From Leeuwenhoekiella aestuarii (GTDB lineage Bacteria; Bacteroidota; Bacteroidia; Flavobacteriales; Flavobacteriaceae): a DNA stretch of 64,000 nt. The stretch is taken from NCBI RefSeq assembly GCF_004104055.1, contig NZ_QOVJ01000003.1, positions 558,001-622,000 on the forward strand. Reading direction: 5' to 3'. The notes below the pieces were generated by a model, which did not search any database, was not told the DNA's origin, and worked only from the letters and a program-made list of their open reading frames with translations. The position numbers and the translations under genes were made by a program. Shown here in pieces: positions 27,193 to 36,765 of the stretch (positions within the stretch are counted from its first letter, which is position 1; the number at the start of each line of letters is the position of its first letter).

Positions 27193-29127
27193 GTGATATT
27201 TTTTACCTTTTTACACAGACGAATTATTCTGCATTTTTGTGGAGTATATTTTTTATTTCTTACTTTGGGAATACACGCTCAGACTCCGACAATTGACTCC
27301 TTAAAACAGAAAATCTCTCAAACTAAAAATGATTCTTTAAAGAGCTATTTGTATCAGCGTCTGGGATATGAATATTTATATTTTAAACCGGATTCCGCAC
27401 TATTTTATATAGATAAAGCTATAACGATTGCTGAGGCTGTTAAGAATGAATCTGCCTCTGCCACCAGTTATAATCGGAAAGGAACCTATTATGTATTCCA
27501 GTCAAAATATCCTGAAGCGATTGTAGAATTTCAAAAAGCACTTCCTATTTTTAAAAAAGTAGAAGATAGTGTTGGTCTTGCTGAAACTTACTCCAATTTG
27601 GGTGCTCTTGATTTTTATTTACGGGATTACGACTCTGCACTAGATAATTTTCAAGAAGCATTAAACCACATAGACAGTCTTAAACAGGTTAATTTATACA
27701 CTAAATTAATCACCAATATGAGTGGGGTCTATAGAGAAAAAAAGCTATATGACAGCTCACTTTACTATGCTAAAAAGGCAATAGATCAAATCAAAAATGA
27801 TAAAGAAAACAGGATAGTTGCAGTAACTTATTTCAATTTAGGAACTGCTCAGTATTTTCTAAATCAATACGAGACAGCTATTGCAAGTCTCAACTATGCT
27901 ATTGCTCAACCAGAAATACCTATTCAATTTGAAATTTTATCTAAATCTTATAAATCTCAGGCTTTATTAGCACTTGGTAAAGTTGAAGAAGCTGAAGATG
28001 TTCTTCAGAATTTACAATCTCAAATCGAAAATTTACACGATCAGTATGTGACACTTGAGTTCTATAAGGCAAAGCAAAAAGTTTTTGAAGCAAAAGACAA
28101 TACTACTGAAGCTCTCATTTATGCCAAAAAGTATATTCAATTAAATAATGAGATTCATAACCGCGAGCAAACTGCAATACTTCAAAATATTAAAGTGAAG
28201 TTTGAAACTGAAGAGCGTGAGTTTGAAAATAAACTGCTTAAAACAGATGCAGAAATCCAGGCGATGCAAATCAAAAATCAACGCTATGGAATTTGGGGGA
28301 TCGCCATATTTATATTTTTACTTTTGGTAATGGTTTTAATTTTATACGGGATGTATAATCTTAAGGCTAAAAATAATGTGATTTTAAAAGAAAAGCAAAG
28401 CGTTCTTAATGAGTTTAATCGTAATCTGACAACAATAAATAGTGAGAAGAATAAGTTTTTTTCCATTGTAGCTCACGATGTTAAGAGTCCTGTTGCTGCT
28501 ATATTAAGCAGTACTAATATGCTCCAAGCTAATCTTGATAGTTTTACTTCTGAAGAATTGCAAAAATTAGCTGAAGAATTAAAAGGGCAATCTCTAAGTC
28601 TGCATTATCTTTTAGAACATGTATTGATCTGGGCAAAATCTCAAATGGATGGATTTAAGTTTATTTCTAAAAAGATTAATTTAAAGTCCTTTATTGAGAA
28701 TTTATACAATAACGAGTTAGTGTTTATTAAAGGTAAAAACATCAAGATAAATTGTAATATAACTGATGATGCTACGATTAAAGCAGATCCTCAGGTAGTG
28801 CAAGTTGTGATGAGAAATTTACTGAACAATGCAATAAAATTCACACCGAGAGGAGGTGTTATAACCTTTAATACAGAAGAAAAAGACAACTATTATTATA
28901 TTCATGTTTCAGATACAGGTGTGGGTATGGCTCAAGATAAGATCGAAAAAGTTTTGGTTAATAAGGAGCGTTATACTGTAGAAGGCACAGCTAATGAATC
29001 TGGTAACGGTATAGGTCTTATACTTTGTCAGGAAATAGCAAAAAAAGCTGGCGGAGAAATCACCGCAACTAGCAGAGTGGGTAAAGGCTCAACTTTTACA
29101 TTTGCACTACCTGTTTTAAAAGACTAA
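27193..29127 (+). CDS. TPR-containing membrane sensor histidine kinase
   Basis: A 644-residue protein. A signal peptide ends near LGIHAQ; six to seven TPR units fill residues 45-330 in the periplasm; a coiled coil and one transmembrane helix (about 364-386) precede a HisKA domain with phospho-acceptor His428 in IVAHDVKSPVAAIL, and a HATPase domain with N box LLNNAIKFTPRGG, DTGVGMA and GNGIGL. There is no receiver domain and no response-regulator gene in the window, so it is an orphan kinase. Start GTG 27193 is the only plausible start. The kinase may sense starvation or envelope cues, which is only inference. Confidence 0.9.
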   Translation: MIFFTFLHRRIILHFCGVYFLFLTLGIHAQTPTIDSLKQKISQTKNDSLKSYLYQRLGYEYLYFKPDSALFYIDKAITIAEAVKNESASATSYNRKGTYYVFQSKYPEAIVEFQKALPIFKKVEDSVGLAETYSNLGALDFYLRDYDSALDNFQEALNHIDSLKQVNLYTKLITNMSGVYREKKLYDSSLYYAKKAIDQIKNDKENRIVAVTYFNLGTAQYFLNQYETAIASLNYAIAQPEIPIQFEILSKSYKSQALLALGKVEEAEDVLQNLQSQIENLHDQYVTLEFYKAKQKVFEAKDNTTEALIYAKKYIQLNNEIHNREQTAILQNIKVKFETEEREFENKLLKTDAEIQAMQIKNQRYGIWGIAIFIFLLLVMVLILYGMYNLKAKNNVILKEKQSVLNEFNRNLTTINSEKNKFFSIVAHDVKSPVAAILSSTNMLQANLDSFTSEELQKLAEELKGQSLSLHYLLEHVLIWAKSQMDGFKFISKKINLKSFIENLYNNELVFIKGKNIKINCNITDDATIKADPQVVQVVMRNLLNNAIKFTPRGGVITFNTEEKDNYYYIHVSDTGVGMAQDKIEKVLVNKERYTVEGTANESGNGIGLILCQEIAKKAGGEITATSRVGKGSTFTFALPVLKD

Positions 29128-29167
29128 GAGTACTTCGATCACAAACTCACATCTTTAATTGTATCTT

Positions 29168-29175
29168 TAATTTTG
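29168..29175 (+). promoter_or_regulatory. -7 box of the HMG-CoA lyase gene
   Basis: TAATTTTG is a perfect TAnnTTTG match, 13 nt before ATG 29189. The -33 region is poor. Confidence 0.45.
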
Positions 29176-29188
29176 CTAAAACATATTG

Positions 29189-30055
29189 ATGAGTCAGGCT
29201 CTTAAAATCATAGAATGTCCGCGTGATGCTATGCAGGGTATAAAAGAATTTATACCTACTGCTCAAAAAGCGCAATATATTCAATCGCTTTTGCGCTGTG
29301 GTTTTGACACAATTGATTTTGGGAGTTTTGTTTCTCCCAAGGCCATCCCACAGATGGTTGATACCGCTCAGGTATTGGATTTATTGGATCTTTCCAGAAC
29401 CCAAACCAAACTTCTTGCAATTATTGCGAATCTAAGAGGAGCTGAAGATGCGGTTAAGCATGCTCAAATTAACTATTTAGGCTATCCCTTCAGTATATCT
29501 GAAAACTTTCAGATGCGGAATACGCACAAAACTATTGCAGAATCTGTAGAGCTTCTAAAAGCCATTTTAGAAGTAGCCGATAAACACCAAAAAAAAGTAG
29601 TCACCTATATTTCTATGGGTTTTGGTAATCCTTACGGTGATCCCTGGAATGTGGAAATAGTAGGGGAGTGGACCGAAAAATTAGCTAATATGGGTGTTTC
29701 GATCCTGTCGCTCTCAGATACCGTGGGAACTTCTGATGCTGAAACTATAGACTATTTGTTTAAGAATTTGATTCCAAAATATCCCCACGTTGAATTTGGT
29801 GCACATTTACATACGACACCTCAAAAATGGTTTGAGAAAGTAGACGCCGCCTATAAAGCAGGTTGCAGACGTTTTGATGGTGCCATTCAGGGTTTTGGTG
29901 GTTGCCCCATGGCAAAAGACGAACTTACCGGCAATATGCCTACCGAAAAAATGCTTTCGTATTTTAATTCCGTTAAAGCAGAATCAGGAATTAGACCTAT
30001 GAGTTTTGAGTCTGCGCACAATGAAGCAACCCGAATATTTGAATATTATCACTAA
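29189..30055 (+). CDS. Hydroxymethylglutaryl-CoA lyase
   Basis: A 288-residue TIM-barrel lyase of the HMG-CoA lyase/DmpG family, which cleaves 3-hydroxy-3-methylglutaryl-CoA to acetoacetate and acetyl-CoA at the end of leucine degradation. Visible signatures are DFGSFVSPKAIPQM, ISMGFGNPYGDPW, LSDTVGTS, FGAHLHTTP, and the catalytic Cys loop GFGGCPMAKDELTGNMPTE. Start: ATG 29189 (a TTG at 29186 precedes it). It is followed by guaB with its own -7 box, so it is probably transcribed alone. Confidence 0.93.
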   Translation: MSQALKIIECPRDAMQGIKEFIPTAQKAQYIQSLLRCGFDTIDFGSFVSPKAIPQMVDTAQVLDLLDLSRTQTKLLAIIANLRGAEDAVKHAQINYLGYPFSISENFQMRNTHKTIAESVELLKAILEVADKHQKKVVTYISMGFGNPYGDPWNVEIVGEWTEKLANMGVSILSLSDTVGTSDAETIDYLFKNLIPKYPHVEFGAHLHTTPQKWFEKVDAAYKAGCRRFDGAIQGFGGCPMAKDELTGNMPTEKMLSYFNSVKAESGIRPMSFESAHNEATRIFEYYH

Positions 30056-30118
30056 GTTAAATATTTTGGGTTACTTCTTTTTAAACAATTAATACGAAAG
30101 ATTCTGAGATTTTAGCAG

Positions 30119-30126
30119 TATATTTG
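30119..30126 (+). promoter_or_regulatory. -7 box of guaB
   Basis: TATATTTG, a perfect TAnnTTTG match, with ATG 30150 23 nt downstream. No clear -33 TTG. Confidence 0.5.
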
Positions 30127-30149
30127 CACGCAATTAAATCCTAATTGCA

Positions 30150-31622
30150 ATGACAGCACACGAAACAAAAATACTTGGAGAAGGTCTTACCTACGATGAC
30201 GTACTCTTAGTTCCTGCTTATTCAGAAGTACTTCCTCGCGAAGTTAATATTCAGTCTAAATTTTCAAGAAATATAACACTTAATGTTCCTATTGTATCTG
30301 CAGCGATGGATACCGTTACTGAATCAAGTATGGCAATTGCCATAGCTCGAGAGGGAGGAATTGGTGTGTTACACAAAAATATGACCATTGCTCAGCAAGC
30401 GGTGAAGGTTCGTCGTGTAAAACGTGCAGAAAGTGGTATGATCATCGACCCTGTTACGCTAAAGTCTGATGCTAAGGTAAAAGATGCTAAGCGCCTGATG
30501 GCTGAGCATAGCATTGGGGGAATACCAATTGTAGATAGTGATGGTCATTTAGAAGGAATTGTTACCAATAGAGATTTGCGTTTTGAGAAAGACAATGAGC
30601 GTGCAATCATAGAAGTGATGACTTCAGAAAATTTAATTACTACTGCCGAAGGAACCTCTTTAGGACAAGCAGAAGTAATTCTTCAAGAGAATAAAATTGA
30701 AAAACTTCCTGTAGTTACAGATGATAATAAGCTAATAGGTTTAATTACTTTTAGAGATATAACTAAATTAACCCAGAAACCAATTGCTAATAAGGATACC
30801 TATGGTCGTTTGCGTGTTGCTGCTGCTGTAGGGGTTACTGGAGATGCTGTAGAGCGTGTAGAAGCATTAGTAAATGCAGGAGTTGATGCAGTTGTTATAG
30901 ATACTGCTCACGGCCATACACAAGGTGTGGTAAAAGTTTTAAAAGCTGTAAAAAGTAAATTTCCGGAATTAGATGTTGTAGTAGGAAACATCGCAACGGC
31001 AGATGCTGCAAAATATTTAGTTGAAGCTGGTGCAGATGCTGTAAAAGTAGGTATTGGTCCCGGTTCTATTTGTACAACTCGAGTTGTTGCTGGTGTAGGA
31101 TTCCCACAATTTAGTGCAGTTCTTGAAGTTGGAGCAGCTTTAAAAGGAACAGGGGTGCCAGTTATAGCAGATGGTGGTATTAGATATACAGGAGATATTC
31201 CTAAAGCTATCGCAGCAGGAGCAGACTGTGTAATGCTTGGTTCACTTTTAGCAGGTACTAAAGAATCTCCAGGAGAAACTATCATTTACGAAGGGAGAAA
31301 ATATAAAACCTATCGCGGCATGGGTTCTGTTGAAGCAATGAAAACAGGATCTAAAGATCGTTATTTTCAGGATGTAGAAGATGATATCAAAAAATTAGTA
31401 CCAGAAGGTATTGTAGGTCGTGTTCCCTATAAAGGAGAGTTGTACGAAAGTGTACATCAGTTTATAGGTGGTTTACGTGCAGGTATGGGATACTGTGGAG
31501 CTAAAGACATTAATACCTTAAAAGAAAATGGACGTTTTGTAAAAATCACTTCTAGTGGTATCCACGAAAGTCATCCACATGATGTTACCATTACTAAAGA
31601 GTCTCCTAATTACAGTAGATAG
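30150..31622 (+). CDS. guaB: Inosine-5'-monophosphate dehydrogenase
   Basis: A 490-residue enzyme oxidising IMP to XMP with NAD, the first step to GMP. The TIM barrel is interrupted by two CBS domains (about residues 95-210). The catalytic Cys308 is in [17 protein letters not shown]; the IMP site is [22 protein letters not shown]; the flap contains [10 protein letters not shown] with Tyr and Arg, and [11 protein letters not shown]. Together with guaA at 41230 it completes GMP synthesis, though the genes are 10 kb apart. A terminator at 31637-31671 separates it from the convergent ompH-like gene. Confidence 0.98.
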   Translation: MTAHETKILGEGLTYDDVLLVPAYSEVLPREVNIQSKFSRNITLNVPIVSAAMDTVTESSMAIAIAREGGIGVLHKNMTIAQQAVKVRRVKRAESGMIIDPVTLKSDAKVKDAKRLMAEHSIGGIPIVDSDGHLEGIVTNRDLRFEKDNERAIIEVMTSENLITTAEGTSLGQAEVILQENKIEKLPVVTDDNKLIGLITFRDITKLTQKPIANKDTYGRLRVAAAVGVTGDAVERVEALVNAGVDAVVIDTAHGHTQGVVKVLKAVKSKFPELDVVVGNIATADAAKYLVEAGADAVKVGIGPGSICTTRVVAGVGFPQFSAVLEVGAALKGTGVPVIADGGIRYTGDIPKAIAAGADCVMLGSLLAGTKESPGETIIYEGRKYKTYRGMGSVEAMKTGSKDRYFQDVEDDIKKLVPEGIVGRVPYKGELYESVHQFIGGLRAGMGYCGAKDINTLKENGRFVKITSSGIHESHPHDVTITKESPNYSR

Positions 31623-31636
31623 TCTTAGAATTATAT

Positions 31637-31671
31637 AAAAAAAAGGGAGCCAAGCGGCTCCCCTTTTTTTT
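31637..31671. terminator. Bidirectional terminator between guaB and the OmpH-like gene
   Basis: AAAAGGGAGCC, loop AAGC, GGCTCCCCTTTT with a single bulged C; T-runs on both strands. Confidence 0.9.
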
Positions 31672-31688
31672 ATAACAGGTATGCGGTG

Positions 31689-32216
31689 TTAGTTTCCTGT
31701 TTGTTCTTCAGGTTGCTTTAATGTTACTCCTAATTTATCTGCTACTGCCTGAGTAAGGTCTAAAGCAGGATCAAAATAAGCCACTCCTGCATTTAAAGTG
31801 AGTACTTGAGAATAGTTTTGTTCTTGAGCAACTTCATTTAAAGCTTGACCAACTTTTTGGTACAAAGGCTGCATCAGTTCGTTTTGTTTAATTTGAATAA
31901 GACCTTGAGAATTTTGTCTAAAACGTTGAAGATCTTGTTCCATACCTACAATTTCTTCTTGCTTAGCTTTTTTATCCTCTTCTGAAGCAGTTGCTTCAAC
32001 ATCTTGATATGCCTTTACTGATGCTTGGTATTTGGCAACTAGGTCTTTAAATTGTTTGTCAAGATCAGCTCCATAAGTTTCGAGATCTTTTTGCACTTGT
32101 GCTACTTCGTTAAGACTAGAGATAACAAGATCGCTGTCTATTGTTCCTACTTTAGATTGTGCAAGCGCTGTAAAACTTATTAAAAAAGCTACTACAGGTA
32201 AAAATAATTTCTTCAT
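31689..32216 (-). CDS. OmpH/Skp-family periplasmic chaperone
   Basis: A 175-residue exported protein: signal peptide ending ALAQ, then a beta-strand segment SKVGTIDSDLVISSL and a long helical coiled coil (residues 35-130), returning to a beta segment ALNEVAQEQNYSQVLTLN. This is the Skp jellyfish fold that holds unfolded outer-membrane proteins in the periplasm. It fits the other envelope-folding genes nearby (two SurA-like genes at 33290-35561). No -7 box recognised. Confidence 0.92.
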   Translation of the reverse strand: MKKLFLPVVAFLISFTALAQSKVGTIDSDLVISSLNEVAQVQKDLETYGADLDKQFKDLVAKYQASVKAYQDVEATASEEDKKAKQEEIVGMEQDLQRFRQNSQGLIQIKQNELMQPLYQKVGQALNEVAQEQNYSQVLTLNAGVAYFDPALDLTQAVADKLGVTLKQPEEQTGN

Positions 32217-32365
32217 TTGTTTTTTGTTTAGCCTTTTTGAACAGGCAATTAATTCTACTTAATGATTTAAATTTTCTAAAAAATTACGGGCAAAGATAAA
32301 AAAGCACTTGAGCTATCAAAGTATTTTTTTAACGTCAACTTTAAATAAAGGGTTATAAAGCCTTC

Positions 32366-32602
32366 TCAATCACAAAATTCTCCCCGATGTGGTTTTAAAG
32401 CATCTCTTACTGCAGGCATTTCACTTTGTAACACCGTTAAATAAGCTATGGTATACAAAGGACTCTTGATTTCTACACCAGTTGCACTTTTATTAAGATT
32501 ATTAGCTTTTTTATAATCGGTTAGGTGAATCTCGTGATGCTCTGCAATTTTTTGAGCATCAGGTCCTCTGAAATCCCAAATGAGTTTTATTTTCTTTTCC
32601 AT
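32366..32602 (-). CDS. Small protein of unknown function
   Basis: A 78-residue protein, ATG start, charged, with no signal peptide or hydrophobic segment. It begins IKLIWDFRGPDAQKIAEHHE and ends PHRGEFCD, a composition consistent with a real folded protein. I do not recognise a domain. It is preceded on the same strand by the SRPBCC gene with a 47-bp gap, so the two may share a message. Confidence 0.65.
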   Translation of the reverse strand: MEKKIKLIWDFRGPDAQKIAEHHEIHLTDYKKANNLNKSATGVEIKSPLYTIAYLTVLQSEMPAVRDALKPHRGEFCD

Positions 32603-32649
32603 TTATTCTAATTCAATGAGTGTGCCAATTTAAACTAACTTATGATTTC

Positions 32650-33087
32650 TTAGTGGTTTTCTGCAAAGGTCTTAAAGTCTCGCATATATTTTAGAGACTG
32701 CTTTTTAAATGCTCCAGACATTAGAAAACCAATTGTATTCATAGCAAAACCTCCAAACTTAAATTCACTTTCAGAGATCCAGATTGTTTTTCCGTCCTGT
32801 GTGGCTTGAAAAGTGTTTCGCTGTATGTTATAAATATTCTTTGTAGTGTACTCCGCTACTAGGGAATGCGGCACGTCTGTTTCTAGAATTGTTTCGATTA
32901 AAGTCATTTTGCGCCTTCCGAAGTCATATTTTAATTCTGTTTTAGCACCTTTTTCTCCAAATTTACCTTGAATAACTTTAGCTTCTTTAAGACCTTTTTG
33001 CCATTTTTTTAAATTTTGAAGGTTGTCCATAAGCGCTACCGTTTCCTTGAGAGGCACATCTATAATAATTTTTTTAGTGTATTGCAT
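32650..33087 (-). CDS. SRPBCC (START-like) family protein
   Basis: A 145-residue protein with the helix-grip fold of polyketide cyclase/dehydrase-like proteins: KKIIIDVPLKETVALMDN at the N-terminus, then KWQKGLKEAKVIQGKFGEKGAKTELKYDF and a C-terminal helix IGFLMSGAFKKQSLKYMRDFKTFAEN. Such proteins bind hydrophobic small ligands; the ligand is unknown. It lies upstream of the 78-residue gene. Confidence 0.85.
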   Translation of the reverse strand: MQYTKKIIIDVPLKETVALMDNLQNLKKWQKGLKEAKVIQGKFGEKGAKTELKYDFGRRKMTLIETILETDVPHSLVAEYTTKNIYNIQRNTFQATQDGKTIWISESEFKFGGFAMNTIGFLMSGAFKKQSLKYMRDFKTFAENH

Positions 33088-33203
33088 AGCTTATAATTCA
33101 GGTTTTTAAAGTTATTGCATATTAGTTTGCTTAGAATTTAAATTTTAAAAATACTTGAAGAAGTCTGAACTATCAGCGAGTCTTAATTCTCCTATATTAT
33201 ATG

Positions 33204-33211
33204 TAATTTTG
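33204..33211 (+). promoter_or_regulatory. -7 box upstream of the SurA-like pair
   Basis: TAATTTTG, a perfect match to TAnnTTTG, about 78 nt before ATG 33290. No -33 TTG at standard spacing. Confidence 0.4.
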
Positions 33212-33289
33212 CAAATCTTAAAGTTTATGCAACATTAAGTAAAGAGAGCCGTCTTTAACGTGTTCTTAAAGCTGAAAGTAAAATCATTT

Positions 33290-34153
33290 ATGTCAAACAC
33301 CTTAAAGTATTTGCTAGTTGCTCTGATGTCGGTCTTACTGGTGTCTTGTGATTTACTTGGGTCTAAGGCTCCTGTAGGTGTTCCTGTAGCTCGTGTGGGA
33401 GACCATTATTTGTATAAAGAAGATATTGCAAAGCTGGTTACATCTGATATGAATGCAGATGATAGTACAACAATCGTAAACAGTTATATAAATCGATGGG
33501 CTACTCAGCGACTATTGATGAATAATGCACAACGGAATATCACGTTGGAAGAACAAGATAGATTGAATAAACTGGTAGATCAATATGAACTCGATTTATA
33601 TGCTCAAGCTTATAAAGATGCTCTGGTTGCACGTAGTTTAGATAGTACAATTACAGATGCTGAAGCTTCACTCTTCTATGATGAGAACAAAGAAAATTTT
33701 AAGCTTAATGAATCTTTACTCAAGTTTAGATTTCTTGAGATGAATGATACAGATTATAATATAGACGAAATAAAAAAAAGGTTTACCCGATTTGATAATG
33801 AGGATAAAAGATATTTAGATTCAATTTCTGTACAGTTTAAGGCACAGTACTTGAACGATAGTACTTGGGTTAGTCTTGATAAAGTGATTGCTAAAATACC
33901 TCCGGTGACAATTGATAACAGTAGCCGCTTATTAAATAAAACTGATTTTTTACAACTGCGTGATTCATTAGGATTATATTTGATCGCTATAAAAGATCGT
34001 CTCGATCGCAATGATGACGCACCATTAAGCTATGTTTTGCCAACGGTGAAACAAATTCTTCTCAACCGAAGAAAATTAGAATTGATTAAACAATTAGAAA
34101 AGGATATTACTAAGGATGCAATTAAAAACAAACAATTTGAACTTTATAACTAA
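33290..34153 (+). CDS. PpiC/SurA-like N-domain lipoprotein
   Basis: A 287-residue lipoprotein. I use ATG 33290, which gives signal peptide MSNTLKYLLVALMSVLLVSC with the lipobox Cys at 20; the upstream in-frame GTG at 33260 would spoil the leader. The body has the helical chaperone arrangement of SurA (DRLNKLVDQYELDLYAQAYKDALV, then DAEASLFYDENKENFKLNES) without an evident complete PpiC catalytic domain. It is likely a periplasmic foldase or chaperone partner of the next gene, with which it overlaps by 38 bp. Confidence 0.83.
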   Translation: MSNTLKYLLVALMSVLLVSCDLLGSKAPVGVPVARVGDHYLYKEDIAKLVTSDMNADDSTTIVNSYINRWATQRLLMNNAQRNITLEEQDRLNKLVDQYELDLYAQAYKDALVARSLDSTITDAEASLFYDENKENFKLNESLLKFRFLEMNDTDYNIDEIKKRFTRFDNEDKRYLDSISVQFKAQYLNDSTWVSLDKVIAKIPPVTIDNSSRLLNKTDFLQLRDSLGLYLIAIKDRLDRNDDAPLSYVLPTVKQILLNRRKLELIKQLEKDITKDAIKNKQFELYN

Positions 34154-35561
34154 AGCTTTTACACTACTTGTCTTTTGTGGTGTAAGTGCAGGATTAAATG
34201 CACAAGAAATCATAGATACTAGTGTTAAAGAAGAAACAGCTCAGGCTGATGATAAGCCTTTAACTACTGGTACTACGTTTAAGGTAGATGGTGTTGCGGC
34301 TGTTGTAGGAGAGTATGTGATTTTAGAGAGCGATATACAGCAAGCTATAGAGTCTTTGAAGCAGCAGGAAGTTGAAGGTCAGGATCTTTCTAACTGTAAA
34401 GTTATAGATAAGCTTATGGAAGATAAGCTTTATGCACATCACGCTGTTGTAGATAGTGTTACCATTAACGAAGATCAAGTGCGTTCATATACCCAACAGC
34501 AAATAGATTATTTTACTAATCAATTAGGTTCTGAAGAGAAGGTGCTTAAGTTTTACCGTAAGGAAAAAATGAGTGATCTTAAAAAAGAGCTTTTTGATTT
34601 AAATAGAAATCAGGAGTTGGCTAAAGCCATGCAACAAACAATTGTTGAAGAGATTGAAGTAACTCCGGAAGAAATTAGATCATACTACAAGCAATTAGAA
34701 GAAGATGGTTTGCCGCAGTTTGGGGTAGAGTTAGAAATTTCAAAAATTCAAATTATACCTGAGGTACCTCAAGAGGAAAAAGATAAAGTAATAGAGCAAC
34801 TTAACGGTTACCGTACTGATATTGTAGATAACGGAAGTAGCTTTGCTACAAAAGCAGTACTTTGGTCTGAAGATGAGTCTACTCGTGGTGATGGTGGTTT
34901 GATAAAGGATGTAGATCGTAAATCTCAATTTGTAAAAGAATTTAGAGATGTAGCTTTTAGTCTTCAAGAAGGAGAAGTGAGTAAGCCATTTGAAACTGAA
35001 TTTGGTTATCATATCATTAAGGTGGAAAAAATTCGCGGTCAGAAAATTGATTTACGACACATACTCAGAATACCTAAAGTAACACCTGAAGCAGAAAATG
35101 CTGCAAAAGACAAAATTCAAAAATTGAAAACGCGTATTGAAGCTGGTGAAATTACGTTTGCTGAAGCTGCAAAAGAATTTTCTGATGAAAAAGAAACCGC
35201 TAGCGACGGAGGTATTATGATAAACCCGGTGACTCAAGACCGTATGTTTGAGCTTAAAAACTTACCTCCAGAATTGTATCCTAAAGTTCAAAATTTAAAA
35301 GAAGGTGATATTTCTATAGCCTTTAATAATCCTACTCGTACCGGTAAAACTCGTTATGAGATCTACACGGTTTCAGATAGAATCGAAGAGCATGAGGCAG
35401 ATTTTGCTATAGACTATGTGAAGATCAAAAACTTTGCTTTACAGGCTAAGCGTATAAAAGCTATTGAAAAATGGCAAGATGAAAAAATTGCTGAAACCTA
35501 TATTAAATTAAACGGAGATTACAGAAATTGCGAGTATAGTAGCAACTGGTTAAAAAATTAA
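34116..35561 (+). CDS. SurA-like peptidyl-prolyl isomerase
   Basis: A 481-residue periplasmic chaperone. Signal peptide ends LNAQ. A SurA N-domain (residues 55-200) is followed by two parvulin modules: SEDESTRGDGGLIKD with VSKPFETEFGYHIIKVEK, and EFSDEKETASDGGIM with ISIAFNNPTRTGKTRYEIYTV. Its role is folding of outer-membrane beta-barrels, in line with the Skp-like gene nearby. ATG 34116 lies inside the preceding gene (38-bp overlap), so translation is coupled; the MoxR gene starts 3 bp after its end. Confidence 0.93.
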   Translation: MQLKTNNLNFITKAFTLLVFCGVSAGLNAQEIIDTSVKEETAQADDKPLTTGTTFKVDGVAAVVGEYVILESDIQQAIESLKQQEVEGQDLSNCKVIDKLMEDKLYAHHAVVDSVTINEDQVRSYTQQQIDYFTNQLGSEEKVLKFYRKEKMSDLKKELFDLNRNQELAKAMQQTIVEEIEVTPEEIRSYYKQLEEDGLPQFGVELEISKIQIIPEVPQEEKDKVIEQLNGYRTDIVDNGSSFATKAVLWSEDESTRGDGGLIKDVDRKSQFVKEFRDVAFSLQEGEVSKPFETEFGYHIIKVEKIRGQKIDLRHILRIPKVTPEAENAAKDKIQKLKTRIEAGEITFAEAAKEFSDEKETASDGGIMINPVTQDRMFELKNLPPELYPKVQNLKEGDISIAFNNPTRTGKTRYEIYTVSDRIEEHEADFAIDYVKIKNFALQAKRIKAIEKWQDEKIAETYIKLNGDYRNCEYSSNWLKN

Positions 35562-35564
35562 TTT

Positions 35565-36518
35565 ATGTCAGACGCCAAAGCGATTGATGCACTGGTCACC
35601 CGTTATAAGGATTTAAAAAAGGAAATATCACGAGTAATTATTGGTCAGGACGATGTTGTTGATCAAATTATAATTTCAATATTCTCTGGTGGTCATGCAC
35701 TCTTAATAGGAGTGCCGGGACTCGCAAAAACCTTGATGGTAAATACCATTGCTCAAGCTTTAGGTCTAGATTTTAAGCGTATACAGTTTACGCCAGACTT
35801 AATGCCCAGTGATATTGTAGGAGCAGAAATTTTAGATGAGTCTCGTAATTTTAAGTTTTTAAAGGGGCCTGTTTTTGCAAATATTATTCTTGCAGATGAG
35901 ATAAATCGAACGCCTCCTAAAACACAGGCAGCTTTACTTGAAGCAATGCAGGAGAAGGCAGTTACAGTTGCAGGTAAGCAATATCCTTTAGATAAGCCAT
36001 ACTTTGTATTAGCTACTCAAAACCCTATAGAGCAGGAGGGGACTTACCCATTACCCGAAGCTCAATTAGACCGCTTTATGTTTGCTATTAATTTAGCATA
36101 TCCTTCTTATGAAGAAGAAGTTGCTATTGTAAAAGCTACAACTGCAAATAATAATGTGATTACTAATTCTTTGTTTTCTGCGGAAGAAATTGTGACTTAT
36201 CAAGAGTTAATTCGTAGGATTCCTGTGGCTGATAATGTAATTGAATACGCAGTTGCTTTGGTAGGAAAAACCAGACCAGATTCTCAAGAAGCTCCGCAAC
36301 TCGTAAAAGATTATATTGATTGGGGAGCAGGCCCACGAGCATCTCAAAATTTAATTCTTGCTGCTAAAACTCACGCAGCTATAAATGGTAAATATTCACC
36401 AGATATTGAAGATGTACAAGCCGTGGCGCAGGGAATACTAGGGCATAGATTGCTCAAGAACTACAAAGCTGAAGCAGAAGGCTTGACCCTTAATAAAATC
36501 ATAAATAGCTTATTGTAA
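35565..36518 (+). CDS. MoxR-family AAA+ ATPase
   Basis: A 317-residue ATPase. Walker A is in LLIGVPGLAKTLM, Walker B and neighbours in IILADEINRTPPKTQAALLEAMQEKAV, sensor 1 in FVLATQNPIEQEGTYPLPEAQLDRF, and a C-terminal AAA lid (VKDYIDWGAGPRASQNLI). MoxR proteins work as chaperones, typically next to DUF58 and VWA genes. Here no DUF58 is adjacent; it directly follows the SurA-like genes, and a second MoxR-DUF58 set lies at 48683-51066, so this copy is unusual in its partner choice. Confidence 0.95.
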   Translation: MSDAKAIDALVTRYKDLKKEISRVIIGQDDVVDQIIISIFSGGHALLIGVPGLAKTLMVNTIAQALGLDFKRIQFTPDLMPSDIVGAEILDESRNFKFLKGPVFANIILADEINRTPPKTQAALLEAMQEKAVTVAGKQYPLDKPYFVLATQNPIEQEGTYPLPEAQLDRFMFAINLAYPSYEEEVAIVKATTANNNVITNSLFSAEEIVTYQELIRRIPVADNVIEYAVALVGKTRPDSQEAPQLVKDYIDWGAGPRASQNLILAAKTHAAINGKYSPDIEDVQAVAQGILGHRLLKNYKAEAEGLTLNKIINSLL

Positions 36519-36765
36519 ACTAATATAGAAGGACTCTAAATAATGTTTTAGAAGTGTTTTTTAATAACATCCGGTTTGTAACTGACTAATTATCACAATT
36601 AAGCAACGAAATCGATATAATGTTAGTTGAATTTGCAATAAATTTAGCATTTATACAGATAGCCTTAATCTATGTTTAGGCTTCATATTTTCTACGCTTT
36701 TTCGTAATTTTAAAGCCGCTTTCGGGCGTATGTAAATTACAAATTCATTTAACTAAAACTTAGAT

